DNA of 40,390 nt, from assembly GCF_002154375.1 (NCBI RefSeq), contig NZ_MUND01000199.1, positions 1-40,390 on the forward strand, in the 5' to 3' direction. Of this stretch, positions 23,977-32,594 are shown piece by piece. This DNA comes from Streptomyces glaucescens (GTDB lineage: Bacteria; Actinomycetota; Actinomycetes; Streptomycetales; Streptomycetaceae). The notes under the pieces were generated by a model that had not been told where the DNA came from, made no database searches, and was given only the letters and a program-made list of their open reading frames with translations. The position numbers and the translations under genes were made by a program. Within the stretch, counting starts at the first letter, position 1. Each line of letters starts with the position of its first letter.

Positions 23977-24927
23977 TCAGGTCACGTCGTCATAACCGTT
24001 GACCCGGTCCCTGGTCGCCTGTTCGGGCAGCGCGGGGGCGGTGCTGACCGCCTCGATCTCGCCGATGTCCTCGGGGGTCAGATCCAGCTCCGAGGCCTCG
24101 TCGTCGGCGGGGCCCAGTGCCTCGCGGCGCCGGCGGCGGGCGTCGTTGACGAGCGAGAACCCGACCGCGGCGAAGTACAGGACCCAGATCGGCCCGGCGA
24201 GCCCGAGCATGGAGACCGGGTCGGTGCTGGGGGTGGCGATGGCCGCGAAGACCGTGATGCCCATGATCATGCCGCGCCACCAGCCGGCCATCCGCTTGCC
24301 GGAGATGGCGCCGGTGAGGTTCAGCATGACCAGCAGCAGCGGCAGCTCGAAGGAGAGGCCGAAGACGACGACCATACGGGTCACGAGGTCGAGCAGGTCG
24401 TCCAGCGGCAGCAGGTTGTCCACGTCGATCGGCGTGAACTCGATCAGCACCTGGGCGGTGGTGGGCAGCAGCTTGTAGGCGAAGTAGGCGCCGGCCAGGA
24501 AGAGCGGGAAGCCCGTGCCGACGAACGCGTACGCGTACTTCTTCTCGTGCTTGTGCAGACCGGGCGCGACGAACGCCCACAGCTGGTACAGCCAGACCGG
24601 CGCGGCCAGGACGACACCGGCCATCAGGGACACCTTCAGCGCGAGCGTGAACGGTGTGAGCAGACCGTTGATCGTGATGTTCGCGCACGGATCGGCGTTC
24701 TCGCCGGCCTTCGCCAGTTCCTCGAAGGTCTGCTTGCAGCCGACCGACTCGAGGATCGGCTCGGTGAAGAAGTTGATGATGTCGTTGTAGAAGAAGGCGG
24801 CGACGACCGTGACCGCCACGATCGCCAGCAGCGCCTTCGCGAGCCGGTTGCGGAGCTCACGAAGGTGCTCCGCGAGGGGCATCCGCCCCTCGGGATCCTT
24901 CTCCTTCTTGCGGGCAGACTTCAGCAA
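23977..24927 (-). CDS. tatC: Twin-arginine translocase subunit TatC
   Basis: This is a TatC receptor with six membrane helices. The conserved N-terminal MPLAEHLRELRNRL (binding site for RR signal peptides), FVAPGLHKHEKKYA after helix 2, and SFELPLLLVML are visible. The first external loop has two cysteines (GCKQ and DPCAN) that could form a disulfide. The cytoplasmic tail of about 60 residues is acidic. I list the TTG start at 24927, giving a basic 15-residue extension (316 aa); the next in-frame start is ATG 24882 at the conserved MPLAEHL. Partner tatA is 47 bp upstream. Confidence 0.93.
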   Translation of the reverse strand: MLKSARKKEKDPEGRMPLAEHLRELRNRLAKALLAIVAVTVVAAFFYNDIINFFTEPILESVGCKQTFEELAKAGENADPCANITINGLLTPFTLALKVSLMAGVVLAAPVWLYQLWAFVAPGLHKHEKKYAYAFVGTGFPLFLAGAYFAYKLLPTTAQVLIEFTPIDVDNLLPLDDLLDLVTRMVVVFGLSFELPLLLVMLNLTGAISGKRMAGWWRGMIMGITVFAAIATPSTDPVSMLGLAGPIWVLYFAAVGFSLVNDARRRRREALGPADDEASELDLTPEDIGEIEAVSTAPALPEQATRDRVNGYDDVT

Positions 24928-24974
24928 CCCACGTTCCCATCTCGTGCGGCGGGCCGGAGGTCACCGGCCCTGCG

Positions 24975-25259
24975 TCAGCGCTTCGTCGTGTCCGTCGGCT
25001 CGGTGACCGGGCGGGAGCTGGACACGTCACCGGGGGCGGCCTGGATGACGCGCTGCGCGGGCTCGTCGGTGGTGTGCGGCGGGTCGGCCGGCGCGGAGGA
25101 CTTCCCGTCCTCCTTCATCGCCTTGGCCTCGCTCTTCAGGATGCGCGCGGACTTGCCGAGCGAGCGGGCCATGTCCGGAAGCTTCTTCGCGCCGAAGAGC
25201 AGGATGATGACGACGAGGATGAGAATAATCTCGGGGGCTCCGAGCTTTCCTCCGAACAT
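24975..25259 (-). CDS. tatA: Twin-arginine translocase subunit TatA
   Basis: This 94-aa TatA has a short N-terminus, one membrane helix (EIILILVVIILLFGAKKLPDMARSLG), the FGAKKLPD hinge and an amphipathic helix, then a disordered charged tail. It polymerises to form the passage for folded proteins recruited by TatC. ATG 25259 has GAGAAGGT about 7 nt upstream. TatB is not in this window. Confidence 0.95.
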   Translation of the reverse strand: MFGGKLGAPEIILILVVIILLFGAKKLPDMARSLGKSARILKSEAKAMKEDGKSSAPADPPHTTDEPAQRVIQAAPGDVSSSRPVTEPTDTTKR

Positions 25260-25297
25260 AAGCTTTTACCTTCTCACCGAGGCGGGTGGGTGGGTGG

Positions 25298-25317
25298 CTG
25301 TCCGACCGGTCGGACAG
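25298..25317. promoter_or_regulatory. Perfect 20-bp palindrome before tatA
   Basis: CTGTCCGACC followed directly by GGTCGGACAG is a perfect dyad with no loop. A degenerate third half-site, TGTCCGAACGACCG, follows at 25319-25332. It lies 39 bp upstream of the tatA start, so it is either in the promoter or in the leader. The shape suits a dimeric repressor operator; a cruciform or weak terminator for the upstream gene is less likely. Confidence 0.5.
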
Positions 25318-25519
25318 GTGTCCGAACGACCGTGCTGGCAGCGATCGTAACGCTCAGGGGTAAACGTCCGGCAATCCCCGTGCGTCCTCCCGGTTCGCGT
25401 CCGGGCCTCGTTTTCCGGACCGCGACCAGCAGCGTACCTGCCGGGCGGGGCAAGTTGACAGGGCGAAGCGGCCCAAAGCACATGAACCCGCCGCAGTCGC
25501 AGGAGCCGTACGGCGCCCC

Positions 25520-25714
25520 TCACAGCGCGTCGACGGAGCGGGCCGTGCTGACCGCGGCCCGCTCCAGATCCTCGGCGGCCCGGTTGATACGCCGAGTGGA
25601 CTCCGCCACTTGCCGGCCGAGACGCTGGGCCTCCACGAACACCCGTACGGCCAGCACGCCGAGGACGGCGAGACCCAGGAAACCCACAGCGATCGCGAAC
25701 ATCGGCCAGAACAT
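25520..25714 (-). CDS. Small single-pass membrane protein, unknown function
   Basis: From ATG 25714 this is a 64-aa protein with one membrane helix (about 3-25) followed by an amphipathic, probably coiled-coil stretch (EAQRLGRQVAESTRRINRAAEDLERA). I do not recognise a family with certainty. The frame is open to 25831, but that part would overlap the zinc-ribbon gene. It lies 20 bp after the zinc-ribbon gene and 260 bp before tatA, on the same strand. Confidence 0.75.
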   Translation of the reverse strand: MFWPMFAIAVGFLGLAVLGVLAVRVFVEAQRLGRQVAESTRRINRAAEDLERAAVSTARSVDAL

Positions 25715-25734
25715 GATGCCGAGCCTAGACCGTC

Positions 25735-26025
25735 CTAGACGGTGGAGTGGAGCCGCAGGGTCCGCACGCCGCCACCGGTGAGCAGTTCGACGATCCGCTC
25801 CCCCGCGGGCTTGCGGACGGCCGCGCCGCACTCGGGGCAGGTGAAGGAGTAGAACGTCGTACGGCTGCTGGCGCCGATCGCCAGCCGCAGGGCGCTCGCG
25901 GCGAGTTCGAAGCGGCCGCGGCAGTCCGGGCAGCCCGCCTTGAACACCACCGGGGTGACGCTGCGCATCCCGGCGAACGCGGACGCCACCGGCACGCCGC
26001 GCCCGCCGGACGCCGACTCGCTCAC
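25735..26025 (-). CDS. Zinc-ribbon (FmdB-like) protein
   Basis: This 96-aa protein has two CxxC pairs (GCPDCRG and TCPECGA) about 30 residues apart, a likely zinc ribbon. It is related in appearance to FmdB-type small regulatory proteins, but the assignment rests on the cysteines only. The GTG start at 26025 overlaps the pafC stop as GTGA, so it is coupled to pafBC. Confidence 0.8.
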   Translation of the reverse strand: MSESASGGRGVPVASAFAGMRSVTPVVFKAGCPDCRGRFELAASALRLAIGASSRTTFYSFTCPECGAAVRKPAGERIVELLTGGGVRTLRLHSTV

Positions 26026-27053
26026 AGTCCCTGCTCCTGCCTGTCGAACCGCTCGCCGGGGGCGTCGTCCCCGAGGCCCTCGTACGCCGCCAGTGCCTCG
26101 CGGGCGGCCCGGCGGGCGCTGTCGGCCAGCTCGGCCGGGGCGACGATCCGGCCGTCGCGGCCGAGGCGCAGCGCGAGGCGGCGCAGCGAGGCCGGGTCGG
26201 GGGTGCGCAGTGTGATCCGCAGACCGCCGTCGGGAAGCTCCTCGGCGCTGTCGTGCGGGTAGTACTCGGCGACCCAGCGGCCGCCCGGGCCGACCTCGAC
26301 GATGACCTCCGGGTCCTCGGCGGCCGGCTGCACCAGTCCCTCCGACAGGTCCCGCAGCTCGATCTCCGGCGGCGCGGACGGCTCGTCGAGGATCTTGATC
26401 TCGGCGACCCGGTCGAGCCGGAAGGTGCGGCGCGCCTCGGAGCGCCGGCACCACGCCTCTACATAGGTGTGGCCGACGCTGACCAGCCGGATCGGGTCGA
26501 TCTCGCGCTCGGTGACCTCGTCGCGGGCCGGCGAGTAGTAGCGGATCCACAGACGGCGGCGCTCGGAGATCGCCCGGTCCACGTCGGCGAAGACACCGCC
26601 CTCGGACTCGAAGGTCACCGACAGCCGGGAGCTGGCGCCCGCCGCCTCGCCGGCCGCGGTCTCCACCTTCGCGGTGGCGCGCAGCAGCGCCTGGCGGTCG
26701 CTCTCGCGCAGACCCGGCAGGGTGGCCACCGCGCGGGCGGCGACCAGCAGCGCGGTCGCCTCGTCGGCGGCGAGCCGCAGCGGCTCCGCCGCCTCCGCGC
26801 CGAGGGCGGCGGGGTTGTGCCACCAGATGCGCTCGCCGTCGGTGTCGATGTCGAGCAGATCGCCGCCGCGGAAGCTGGTGCCGCACATGGGCAGCACGTC
26901 GAGGTCGGAGACCAGCTCCTCCTCGGTGATGCCGAAGGCGCGGGCGACGTCCTCGATCCGGGCACCGGGGCGCTCCTTGAGGTACGTCACCAGGGAGAGC
27001 ATCCGCCGGGTCTGGTCGATGGCGTTCACGGGCCTGACCGGTTTGCCTGCCAC
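26022..27053 (-). CDS. pafC: WYL-domain transcriptional activator PafC
   Basis: This 343-aa protein has an N-terminal helix-turn-helix (NAIDQTRRMLSLVTYLKERPGARIEDVARAFGITEEEL), a middle WYL domain (LWIRYYSPARDEVTEREIDPIRL...HTYVEAWC) and a C-terminal WCX extension. PafBC in mycobacteria is the activator of the LexA-independent DNA-damage response at RecA-NDp promoters. GTG start at 27053, 18 bp after the pafB stop. The pair likely works as a heterodimer. Confidence 0.9.
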   Translation of the reverse strand: MAGKPVRPVNAIDQTRRMLSLVTYLKERPGARIEDVARAFGITEEELVSDLDVLPMCGTSFRGGDLLDIDTDGERIWWHNPAALGAEAAEPLRLAADEATALLVAARAVATLPGLRESDRQALLRATAKVETAAGEAAGASSRLSVTFESEGGVFADVDRAISERRRLWIRYYSPARDEVTEREIDPIRLVSVGHTYVEAWCRRSEARRTFRLDRVAEIKILDEPSAPPEIELRDLSEGLVQPAAEDPEVIVEVGPGGRWVAEYYPHDSAEELPDGGLRITLRTPDPASLRRLALRLGRDGRIVAPAELADSARRAAREALAAYEGLGDDAPGERFDRQEQGL

Positions 27054-27071
27054 TGTCTGTCCCGCTCTCCC

Positions 27072-28049
27072 TCAGCCCTTGGCGACGGCGCGCAGCCGGT
27101 CCACCACGTCGGCGCGCAGCTCGGCGGGCTCGAGGACCACCACGTCCGGGCCGAACTCCACCAGCCAGGCATCCAGTCCGTGCCCGTACGGAATCTCCAA
27201 CTCGTCCCAGCCGTCGCCCAGTTCCCGCACCGAGGTGGCCTTCGCCCGCAAGGGGTAGCCGGCGCCGGAGCGCAGCCGGATGCGGGCGCTGCGGTCGGCG
27301 ATCTCGCCGGCCCAGCCGGCCACGGTCTCGCGCACGGTGACGACATCGGGGACCGGGGCGGTGAACCGCGCGGCGCGCGAGCGTACCTTGCCGGTGATCC
27401 GGGACAGCCGGAAGACCCGCTCGGCGCCCCGGTCGCGGTCCCAGCCCGCCAGATACCAGTGGCCGCGCCAGCACTCCAGTGCCCACGGCTCGACCTGCCG
27501 GGTCTCGGGGCGGGCGGCGTTGGCCTTGCGGTACTCGAAGACGACGGGGCGGCGGTCGCGGCAGGCGAGCATCAGCGGCTCGAAGGCGGCCTCGTGCACG
27601 GGGATGCGCGGCTCCAGGGCGCCGTGCGCCTCGTACGGGTCGACGTCCTCCGGGAGCCCGGCCGCGCGAAGCTTCTGCAGGGCGCCGCTGGCCGCCCCGG
27701 CCAGCCGGGCCTGCTGCCACACCTTGGCGGCCAGGCCCAGGGCGGCGGCCTCCTCGGCGTCCAGCGTGATGGGCGGGAGGCGGTTGCTGTCGCGGCGGGC
27801 GAGATAGCCGACCTCGCCGTCGAGGTTCTCGACGGTCTCGATCACGAGCCCCAGCTCACGCAGGTCGTCCTTGTCCCGCTCGAACATGCGGTTGAAGGAG
27901 TCCTCGGACCCGGACCCACCACTTCCCGGCCCGAAGGCCTCGACGTACGCCTCGATGGAATCGCGCAGCTCGCGCTTGCTGAGCGGCCGCCGTGTCCCCA
28001 GCAGGCACAGCGCCAGGTTCATCAGCCGCTCGGCCTTGGCAATGGCCAT
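27072..28049 (-). CDS. pafB: WYL-domain transcriptional activator PafB
   Basis: This 325-aa protein has an N-terminal HTH (ERLMNLALCLLGTRRPLSKRELRDSI) and a WYL domain with the eponymous W-Y-L at 198-200 (RGHWYLAGWD), then a WCX region. A Gly/Ser-rich linker (GPGSGGSGSED, about 40-50) interrupts the HTH domain. ATG 28049 has GAAGGG 6 nt upstream. Together with PafC it is expected to switch on DNA-repair genes after damage; the WYL domain probably senses single-stranded DNA. Confidence 0.9.
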   Translation of the reverse strand: MAIAKAERLMNLALCLLGTRRPLSKRELRDSIEAYVEAFGPGSGGSGSEDSFNRMFERDKDDLRELGLVIETVENLDGEVGYLARRDSNRLPPITLDAEEAAALGLAAKVWQQARLAGAASGALQKLRAAGLPEDVDPYEAHGALEPRIPVHEAAFEPLMLACRDRRPVVFEYRKANAARPETRQVEPWALECWRGHWYLAGWDRDRGAERVFRLSRITGKVRSRAARFTAPVPDVVTVRETVAGWAGEIADRSARIRLRSGAGYPLRAKATSVRELGDGWDELEIPYGHGLDAWLVEFGPDVVVLEPAELRADVVDRLRAVAKG

Positions 28050-28088
28050 CGACGCCCTTCGCCTTCCCTATGGTGCTTCCGACCGATG

Positions 28089-28116
28089 ACCGTACCGCTC
28101 AGGGGCGCTGCGGCAA
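28089..28116 (-). promoter_or_regulatory. Likely pafB promoter
   Basis: On the minus strand TTGCCG (28116-28111) and TACGGT (28094-28089) are 16 bp apart, placing the start near 28082 and giving a leader of about 33 nt. The -35 overlaps the end of the preceding terminator's T-run. Confidence 0.4.
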
Positions 28117-28123
28117 AAGCCGA

Positions 28124-28151
28124 GGGCCCATGCCCGGACAGGCATGGGCCC
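28124..28151 (-). terminator. Intrinsic terminator of the small FKBP gene
   Basis: Perfect 11-bp arms GGGCCCATGCC/GGCATGGGCCC with a 6-nt loop lie 86 bp beyond the FKBP stop. On the minus strand the stem is followed by TCGGCTTTT. Confidence 0.85.
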
Positions 28152-28236
28152 CGGATGATCGGAACCGGTCGGATCTCGCACGCGGCTCGTACGACGACCG
28201 GAACGTCTCTGATCCCTCATGACTCCTGTACGACGG

Positions 28237-28608
28237 TCAGACCCCGAGGAGGTCGACCACGAAGATCAGGGTCTCGCCGGGCTTGATCGCCGGGGTGGGG
28301 CTCTGGTTGCCGTAGGCGAGGTGGGCCGGGATGGTCAGCTGGCGACGGCCGCCGACCTTCATGCCCTGCACGCCGAGGTCCCAGCCCTTGATGACACGGC
28401 CGCCGCCCAGCGGGAAGCGGAAGGGGGTGCCGCGGTTCCAGCTCGCGTCGAACTCCTCGCCCGTGCTGAAGGCGACGCCGACGTAGTGCACGGTGACGGT
28501 CTGACCGGCCTGGGCCTCGGGGCCGTCGCCCACCCAGATGTCCTTGATCTCCAGGTCCGCCGGGGGCTCGCCGCCCGGGAAGTCGATCTCGGGCTTATCG
28601 ATGCTCAC
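28237..28608 (-). CDS. FKBP-type peptidyl-prolyl cis-trans isomerase
   Basis: This single-domain cytoplasmic FKBP has 123 aa. Conserved strands include VTVHYVGVAFSTGEEFDASW, FRFPLGGGRVIKGWDLGVQGMKVG and RRQLTIPAHLAYG, ending in LIFVVDLLGV. It catalyses proline isomerisation. GTG start at 28608 with AGGAG 9 nt upstream. It lies 107 bp after a second, lipoprotein FKBP gene, on the same strand, and ends at a clear terminator before pafB. Confidence 0.95.
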   Translation of the reverse strand: MSIDKPEIDFPGGEPPADLEIKDIWVGDGPEAQAGQTVTVHYVGVAFSTGEEFDASWNRGTPFRFPLGGGRVIKGWDLGVQGMKVGGRRQLTIPAHLAYGNQSPTPAIKPGETLIFVVDLLGV

Positions 28609-28715
28609 GTCTGTGGCTCCTGCATGTGTACGACAAGTAACGCCCCCAGTCTTTCATCCCACCCGGCGCAGCCGTGACCAGCCACTCCAACGGGCCGAAA
28701 ACGCGGGGCCGGGGC

Positions 28716-29717
28716 TCACATCTTGGCGAGGATGTCCACCGTGAACACCAGCGTGGCGCCCTTGGCGATGCCGCTGCCCTCCGGCGGGGTGTCGCCGTAC
28801 CCCAGGTCCGGCGGGATCACGATCAGCACGCGGCTGCCGACCTTCTTGCCGGTCAGCCCCTGCGACCAGCCCTTGACGACCTGCTGGAGGGAGAAGGACG
28901 TCAGCGCCTTGCGGCCGTACGTGGAGTCGAACTCCTTGCCGCCCGTCCACTGCACGCCCTTGTACTGCACCAGGACGCTGTCCTGGGCGCCGACCTCGGT
29001 GCCGTCGCCCTCGATGACGTAGTTCGCCACGAGCTTCTTCGGCGGGTCCGTCTTCGGGATCTCGACGGACGGCGCCTTGCCGTCGGTGTTGGTGCCGACC
29101 TTCGGCAGGTTCGCGTCGTCCTGCGCGACCTCGGTGCCCTTGGCGGAGCTCGTGGCGTTGAAGGTGCCCTGGAGGTCCACGACGAAGACCAGCGTGTCGG
29201 TGCCCTTGATGCCCGCCTGGGACTGGCCCTGCTCGCCGTACCCCCAGGCCGGCGGGACCGAGAACTGGACCCGGCTGCCCAGCTTCTTCCCGGTCAGCGC
29301 ATACCGCCAGCCGTCGATGATGCTGCCCTGCGCCAGCTGGATGACCAGCGGCGTCTTGCGGTCGTAGGAGTTGTCGAACACCTTCGCGGTGTCCCAGATC
29401 TGCCCCAGGTAGTTCGCCTGGATGTAGTCGCCCTCCGCGACCGTACGGCCGCCGCCCGCCACGACCGTCTTCACCGCGAGATCCTTCGACGGGGTCCCGC
29501 TGCCCTTGGCCACGGTCGGCTTCTCGTCGAACTCGGTGCCCGCGGTGATCGCCGGCAGCGGACCGTCGACGATCTTCGGCGACGGCGCGGCGGAGGTGGC
29601 CGGCGCGGTCGGCGAAGGGCTGTCGCTGGCCTTGCTCGAGTCGGCCTTGTCGTCGCCGCATCCGGCGAGCGTGACCAGTCCGGCGGGAACGGCAATCATG
29701 AGTGAGCGTCGGCGCAC
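28716..29717 (-). CDS. Tandem-FKBP prolyl isomerase lipoprotein
   Basis: This 333-aa exported protein has a short signal MRRRSLMIAVPAGLVTLAGC with lipobox L-A-G-C and lipidated Cys20, then a Ser/Pro/Ala-rich linker. Two FKBP domains follow at about 85-205 and 240-333. Domain 1 shows DYIQANYLGQIWD and VIQLAQGSIIDGWRYALTG; domain 2 shows VLVQYKGVQWTGGKEFDSTY and VVKGWSQGLTGKKVG. It probably helps fold proteins outside the membrane. GTG start at 29717 has GAGG 8 nt upstream; the ATG at 29699 would remove the positively charged start of the signal. Confidence 0.93.
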   Translation of the reverse strand: MRRRSLMIAVPAGLVTLAGCGDDKADSSKASDSPSPTAPATSAAPSPKIVDGPLPAITAGTEFDEKPTVAKGSGTPSKDLAVKTVVAGGGRTVAEGDYIQANYLGQIWDTAKVFDNSYDRKTPLVIQLAQGSIIDGWRYALTGKKLGSRVQFSVPPAWGYGEQGQSQAGIKGTDTLVFVVDLQGTFNATSSAKGTEVAQDDANLPKVGTNTDGKAPSVEIPKTDPPKKLVANYVIEGDGTEVGAQDSVLVQYKGVQWTGGKEFDSTYGRKALTSFSLQQVVKGWSQGLTGKKVGSRVLIVIPPDLGYGDTPPEGSGIAKGATLVFTVDILAKM

Positions 29718-29780
29718 GATGGGAGCCTCGTAATCGGTCGATCTTGCGGATGGCGTGCGCGCAACTCTACGGCGTGAGAA

Positions 29781-29809
29781 GGGCGCCGTACGGGTAACGT
29801 ACGGCGCCC
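29781..29809 (-). terminator. Intrinsic terminator of pafA
   Basis: Perfect 12-bp arms GGGCGCCGTACG/CGTACGGCGCCC with loop GGTAA lie 39 bp beyond the pafA stop. TTCTC follows on the minus strand. Confidence 0.85.
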
Positions 29810-29847
29810 GTGTGGCGTTCCGGGGATCGGTCCGGTGTCGCCCTGGG

Positions 29848-31209
29848 TCACATTCCGGCGATCAGCTTCTCCACCCGGTCGTCCACCGAACGGAACGGGT
29901 CCTTGCACAACACGGTGCGCTGTGCCTGGTCGTTCAGCTTCAGATGCACCCAGTCGACGGTGAAGTCCCGGCGCTGTTCCTGCGCCCGCCGGATGAAGTC
30001 GCCGCGCAGCCGGGCCCGAGTGGTCTGCGGCGGAACCGACTTGCCCTCGAAGATCTTCAAGTCGTTGCAGATCCTGGCGGCTTGGCCCTTCTTCTCCAGC
30101 AGGTAGTAGAGACCGCGACGGCGGTGGATGTCGTGGTAGGCGAGGTCTATCTGGGCGACCCGCGGATGCGACATGGTCATGTTGTGCTTGGCCCGGTACC
30201 GCTCGATGAGCTTGTACTTCATGACCCAGTCGATCTCGGTGTCGATCCGGTCGAGGTCCTCGCTCTCGATCGCGTCCAGCGTGCGGCCCCACAGCTCGAG
30301 CACCTGCTCCACCGTGCCGGTGCGGATGCCGCGCCGCTCGCAGAAGTCGAGGGCCTTCTCGTAGTACTCGCGCTGCACCTCGAGCGCCGACGCCTCCCGG
30401 CCGCTGGCCAGGCGGACCTTGCGGCGGCCGGTGATGTCGTGGCTGACCTCGCGGATCGCCCGGATGGGGTTCTCCAGGGTCAGGTCCCGCATCACGGTCC
30501 CCGCCTCGATCATGCGCAGCACCAGGTCGGTCGCGCCGACCTTCAGCAGCATCGTCGTCTCGGACATGTTGGAGTCGCCCACGATCACGTGCAGGCGGCG
30601 GTAGCGCTCGGCGTCCGCGTGCGGCTCGTCGCGCGTGTTGATGATGGGCCGGGAGCGGGTCGTCGCCGAGGAGACGCCCTCCCAGATGTGCTCGGCCCGC
30701 TGGCTGACGCAGTACACCGCACCGCGCGGCGTCTGCAGCACCTTCCCGGCGCCGCACAGCAGCTGCCGGGTGACGAGGAACGGGATGAGGATGTCCGCGA
30801 GCCGCGAGAACTCCCCGTGCCGGGCCACCAGATAGTTCTCGTGGCAGCCGTAGGAGTTGCCCGCCGAGTCGGTGTTGTTCTTGAAGAGGTAGACGTCGCC
30901 CGCGATTCCCTCCTCGTGCAGGCGTCGTTCCGCGTCCACCAGGAGACCTTCGAGAATGCGCTCGCCGGCCTTGTCGTGAGTGACGAGTTCGATCACGTTG
31001 TCACATTCGGGTGTCGCGTATTCCGGATGCGAGCCCACGTCGAGATAGAGGCGGGCACCGTTCCGCAGAAACACATTGCTGCTGCGGCCCCATGACACGA
31101 CACGGCGGAAGAGGTACCGCGCCACCTCGTCAGGCGACAGACGGCGCTGTCCCCTGAACGTGCACGTGACGCCGTACTCGTTCTCCAGCCCGAAAATGCG
31201 GCGGTCCAT
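29848..31209 (-). CDS. pafA: Pup-protein ligase PafA
   Basis: This 453-aa ligase has a carboxylate-amine/glutamine-synthetase fold. It uses ATP to join the C-terminal glutamate of deamidated Pup to lysines of target proteins. FGLENEYGV (catalytic Glu9) and [18 protein letters not shown] (Asp57, the conserved active-site Asp) are visible, with the later [24 protein letters not shown] shared with Dop. It starts with ATG 31209, only 9 bp after the stop of the MFS gene, and without a recognisable ribosome site, so coupling to the MFS gene is likely. In mycobacteria pafA leads pafBC; here two FKBP genes and a terminator separate them. Confidence 0.96.
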   Translation of the reverse strand: MDRRIFGLENEYGVTCTFRGQRRLSPDEVARYLFRRVVSWGRSSNVFLRNGARLYLDVGSHPEYATPECDNVIELVTHDKAGERILEGLLVDAERRLHEEGIAGDVYLFKNNTDSAGNSYGCHENYLVARHGEFSRLADILIPFLVTRQLLCGAGKVLQTPRGAVYCVSQRAEHIWEGVSSATTRSRPIINTRDEPHADAERYRRLHVIVGDSNMSETTMLLKVGATDLVLRMIEAGTVMRDLTLENPIRAIREVSHDITGRRKVRLASGREASALEVQREYYEKALDFCERRGIRTGTVEQVLELWGRTLDAIESEDLDRIDTEIDWVMKYKLIERYRAKHNMTMSHPRVAQIDLAYHDIHRRRGLYYLLEKKGQAARICNDLKIFEGKSVPPQTTRARLRGDFIRRAQEQRRDFTVDWVHLKLNDQAQRTVLCKDPFRSVDDRVEKLIAGM

Positions 31210-31218
31210 GACTGAACA

Positions 31219-32478
31219 TTACGCCCGATCCCCTGAACTGAAACGGGGTTCGACAGCACGATTTGGATCATTTTCCGATGAAGACGCAACGACCGCGGTC
31301 CGCGCGGGAGCTGCGAGGACCCGTCCCGTGGCGACCAGGACCAGCAGCGACACCCCGCCGGCGGCGCTCGGCACCGCGAATCCCCACAGCGCTCCGCCCC
31401 ACTCGACGACCGGCCCCGCCAGCCCGGTTCCGACCGAGGCACCCACCGTGAACGTGGTCACCAGCCAGGAGAACGCCTCGGTGACCGTGCCGGCCGGCGC
31501 GTGCCGGTCGACGATGACGAACGCGCAGGCGATGGCGGGTGCCAGGAACACCCCGGACAGGCCCGTCAGCGCCGCCATGGGGACCGGACCCGGCATCAGC
31601 GTGAGCGGCAGGTAACAGACCGCCAGAAGACCCACCAGCACCCGCAGTCGCCGCTCCGGGGCACCGGCCCACTGCCGCGCCCCGTAGACGGCGCCGCCGG
31701 CCAGCGCGCCCATGCCCAGGGCCGCCATCAGCCAGCCGTAGACCGCGTCACCGCCGTGGTCGTCGGCGTACGACACCGCGGCGACCGTGATGGAGCCGAG
31801 CGCCACGCCGACGAACAGGAACGCGGCGAGCAGGGCGAGCAGCCCCGGCGAGCGCAGGGCGCCCAGCCAGTGGGCCTCCCGCGGAGCCGACCGCCACGCG
31901 CGCGAGGGCGGCGACACGACCACGGAGAGCGCACCGAGGACGCCGATCACGTTCAGCACGAGCAGCGCGGCCTGGGCCGACCACAGGGACGTGCAGAGGG
32001 TGACCAGGAGCGGGCCGACGGTGAACATCACCTCCTGGGCCACGGCGTCCATCGCGTACGCGGTGTGCACCTGGCCCTCCTTGCGCAGCACGGACGGCCA
32101 CAGGGCCCGCAGGCCGCCCTCCAGGGGCGGGGTGAACAGCCCGGACGCGGCGACCGCGGCGTAGGCGAGCAGCGCCGGGTCGGTGCCCGCGAAGGCGAAG
32201 ACGGCCATCGCCGCGGCCGACAGCACGGCCGCGGGCAGCTGGACCCGAGGCTGGCCGTGCAGGTCCACCAGACGGCCGAGCAGGGGCTGCCCGACGGCGT
32301 TGGCGACGCCGTAGACGGCGGCCAGGGCCCCCGCGAGGCTGTACGAGCCGCCCTCCGCGCGGACGAACAGCACGATCGCGATCGCGGCGGTGGCGTTCGG
32401 CAGCCGCCCCACCAGCGTGCCCGTCAGCAGCCGGGCGGCGTGCCTCGTCCTGAGGATGTCCAGGTATCTCGCGGCCAT
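31219..32478 (-). CDS. MFS transporter
   Basis: This 419-aa protein of about twelve hydrophobic helices belongs to the major facilitator superfamily. The loop between helices 2 and 3 (GQPLLGRLVDLHGQPR) carries the DHGR-like motif A. The frame is open to 32745, but ATG 32478 has GGGAGGG 7 nt upstream. It is divergent from a LacI regulator and sits directly upstream of pafA (9-bp gap), probably co-transcribed. The substrate is unknown; related proteins are drug or sugar exporters. Confidence 0.88.
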   Translation of the reverse strand: MAARYLDILRTRHAARLLTGTLVGRLPNATAAIAIVLFVRAEGGSYSLAGALAAVYGVANAVGQPLLGRLVDLHGQPRVQLPAAVLSAAAMAVFAFAGTDPALLAYAAVAASGLFTPPLEGGLRALWPSVLRKEGQVHTAYAMDAVAQEVMFTVGPLLVTLCTSLWSAQAALLVLNVIGVLGALSVVVSPPSRAWRSAPREAHWLGALRSPGLLALLAAFLFVGVALGSITVAAVSYADDHGGDAVYGWLMAALGMGALAGGAVYGARQWAGAPERRLRVLVGLLAVCYLPLTLMPGPVPMAALTGLSGVFLAPAIACAFVIVDRHAPAGTVTEAFSWLVTTFTVGASVGTGLAGPVVEWGGALWGFAVPSAAGGVSLLVLVATGRVLAAPARTAVVASSSENDPNRAVEPRFSSGDRA

Positions 32479-32501
32479 GTTCCGCCCTCCCGCTGAAGTT
32501 T

Positions 32502-32528
32502 TACGTATAACGTCCTTCGTCATACGTA
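32502..32528. promoter_or_regulatory. Imperfect 27-bp palindrome in the lacI / MFS-pafA promoter
   Basis: Arms TACGTATAACG (32502-32512) and CGTCATACGTA (32518-32528) are inverted copies with one mismatch around TCCTT. Seen otherwise, two TACGTA sites lie 21 bp apart, i.e. two helical turns. It sits 24 bp before the MFS start and 67 bp before the lacI start. A LacI-type operator is the natural reading. Confidence 0.6.
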
Positions 32529-32594
32529 CCATGTGCGCTGTTCGCACGTCCAGGCGGAGCCCGGGCGCGATCCCTACCGAGGAGCAGCCCGACG

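Noticed and set aside
25444..25480. TTGACA on the plus strand as a promoter
   Set aside because: No matching -10 follows at 16-19 bp and there is no plus-strand gene downstream.
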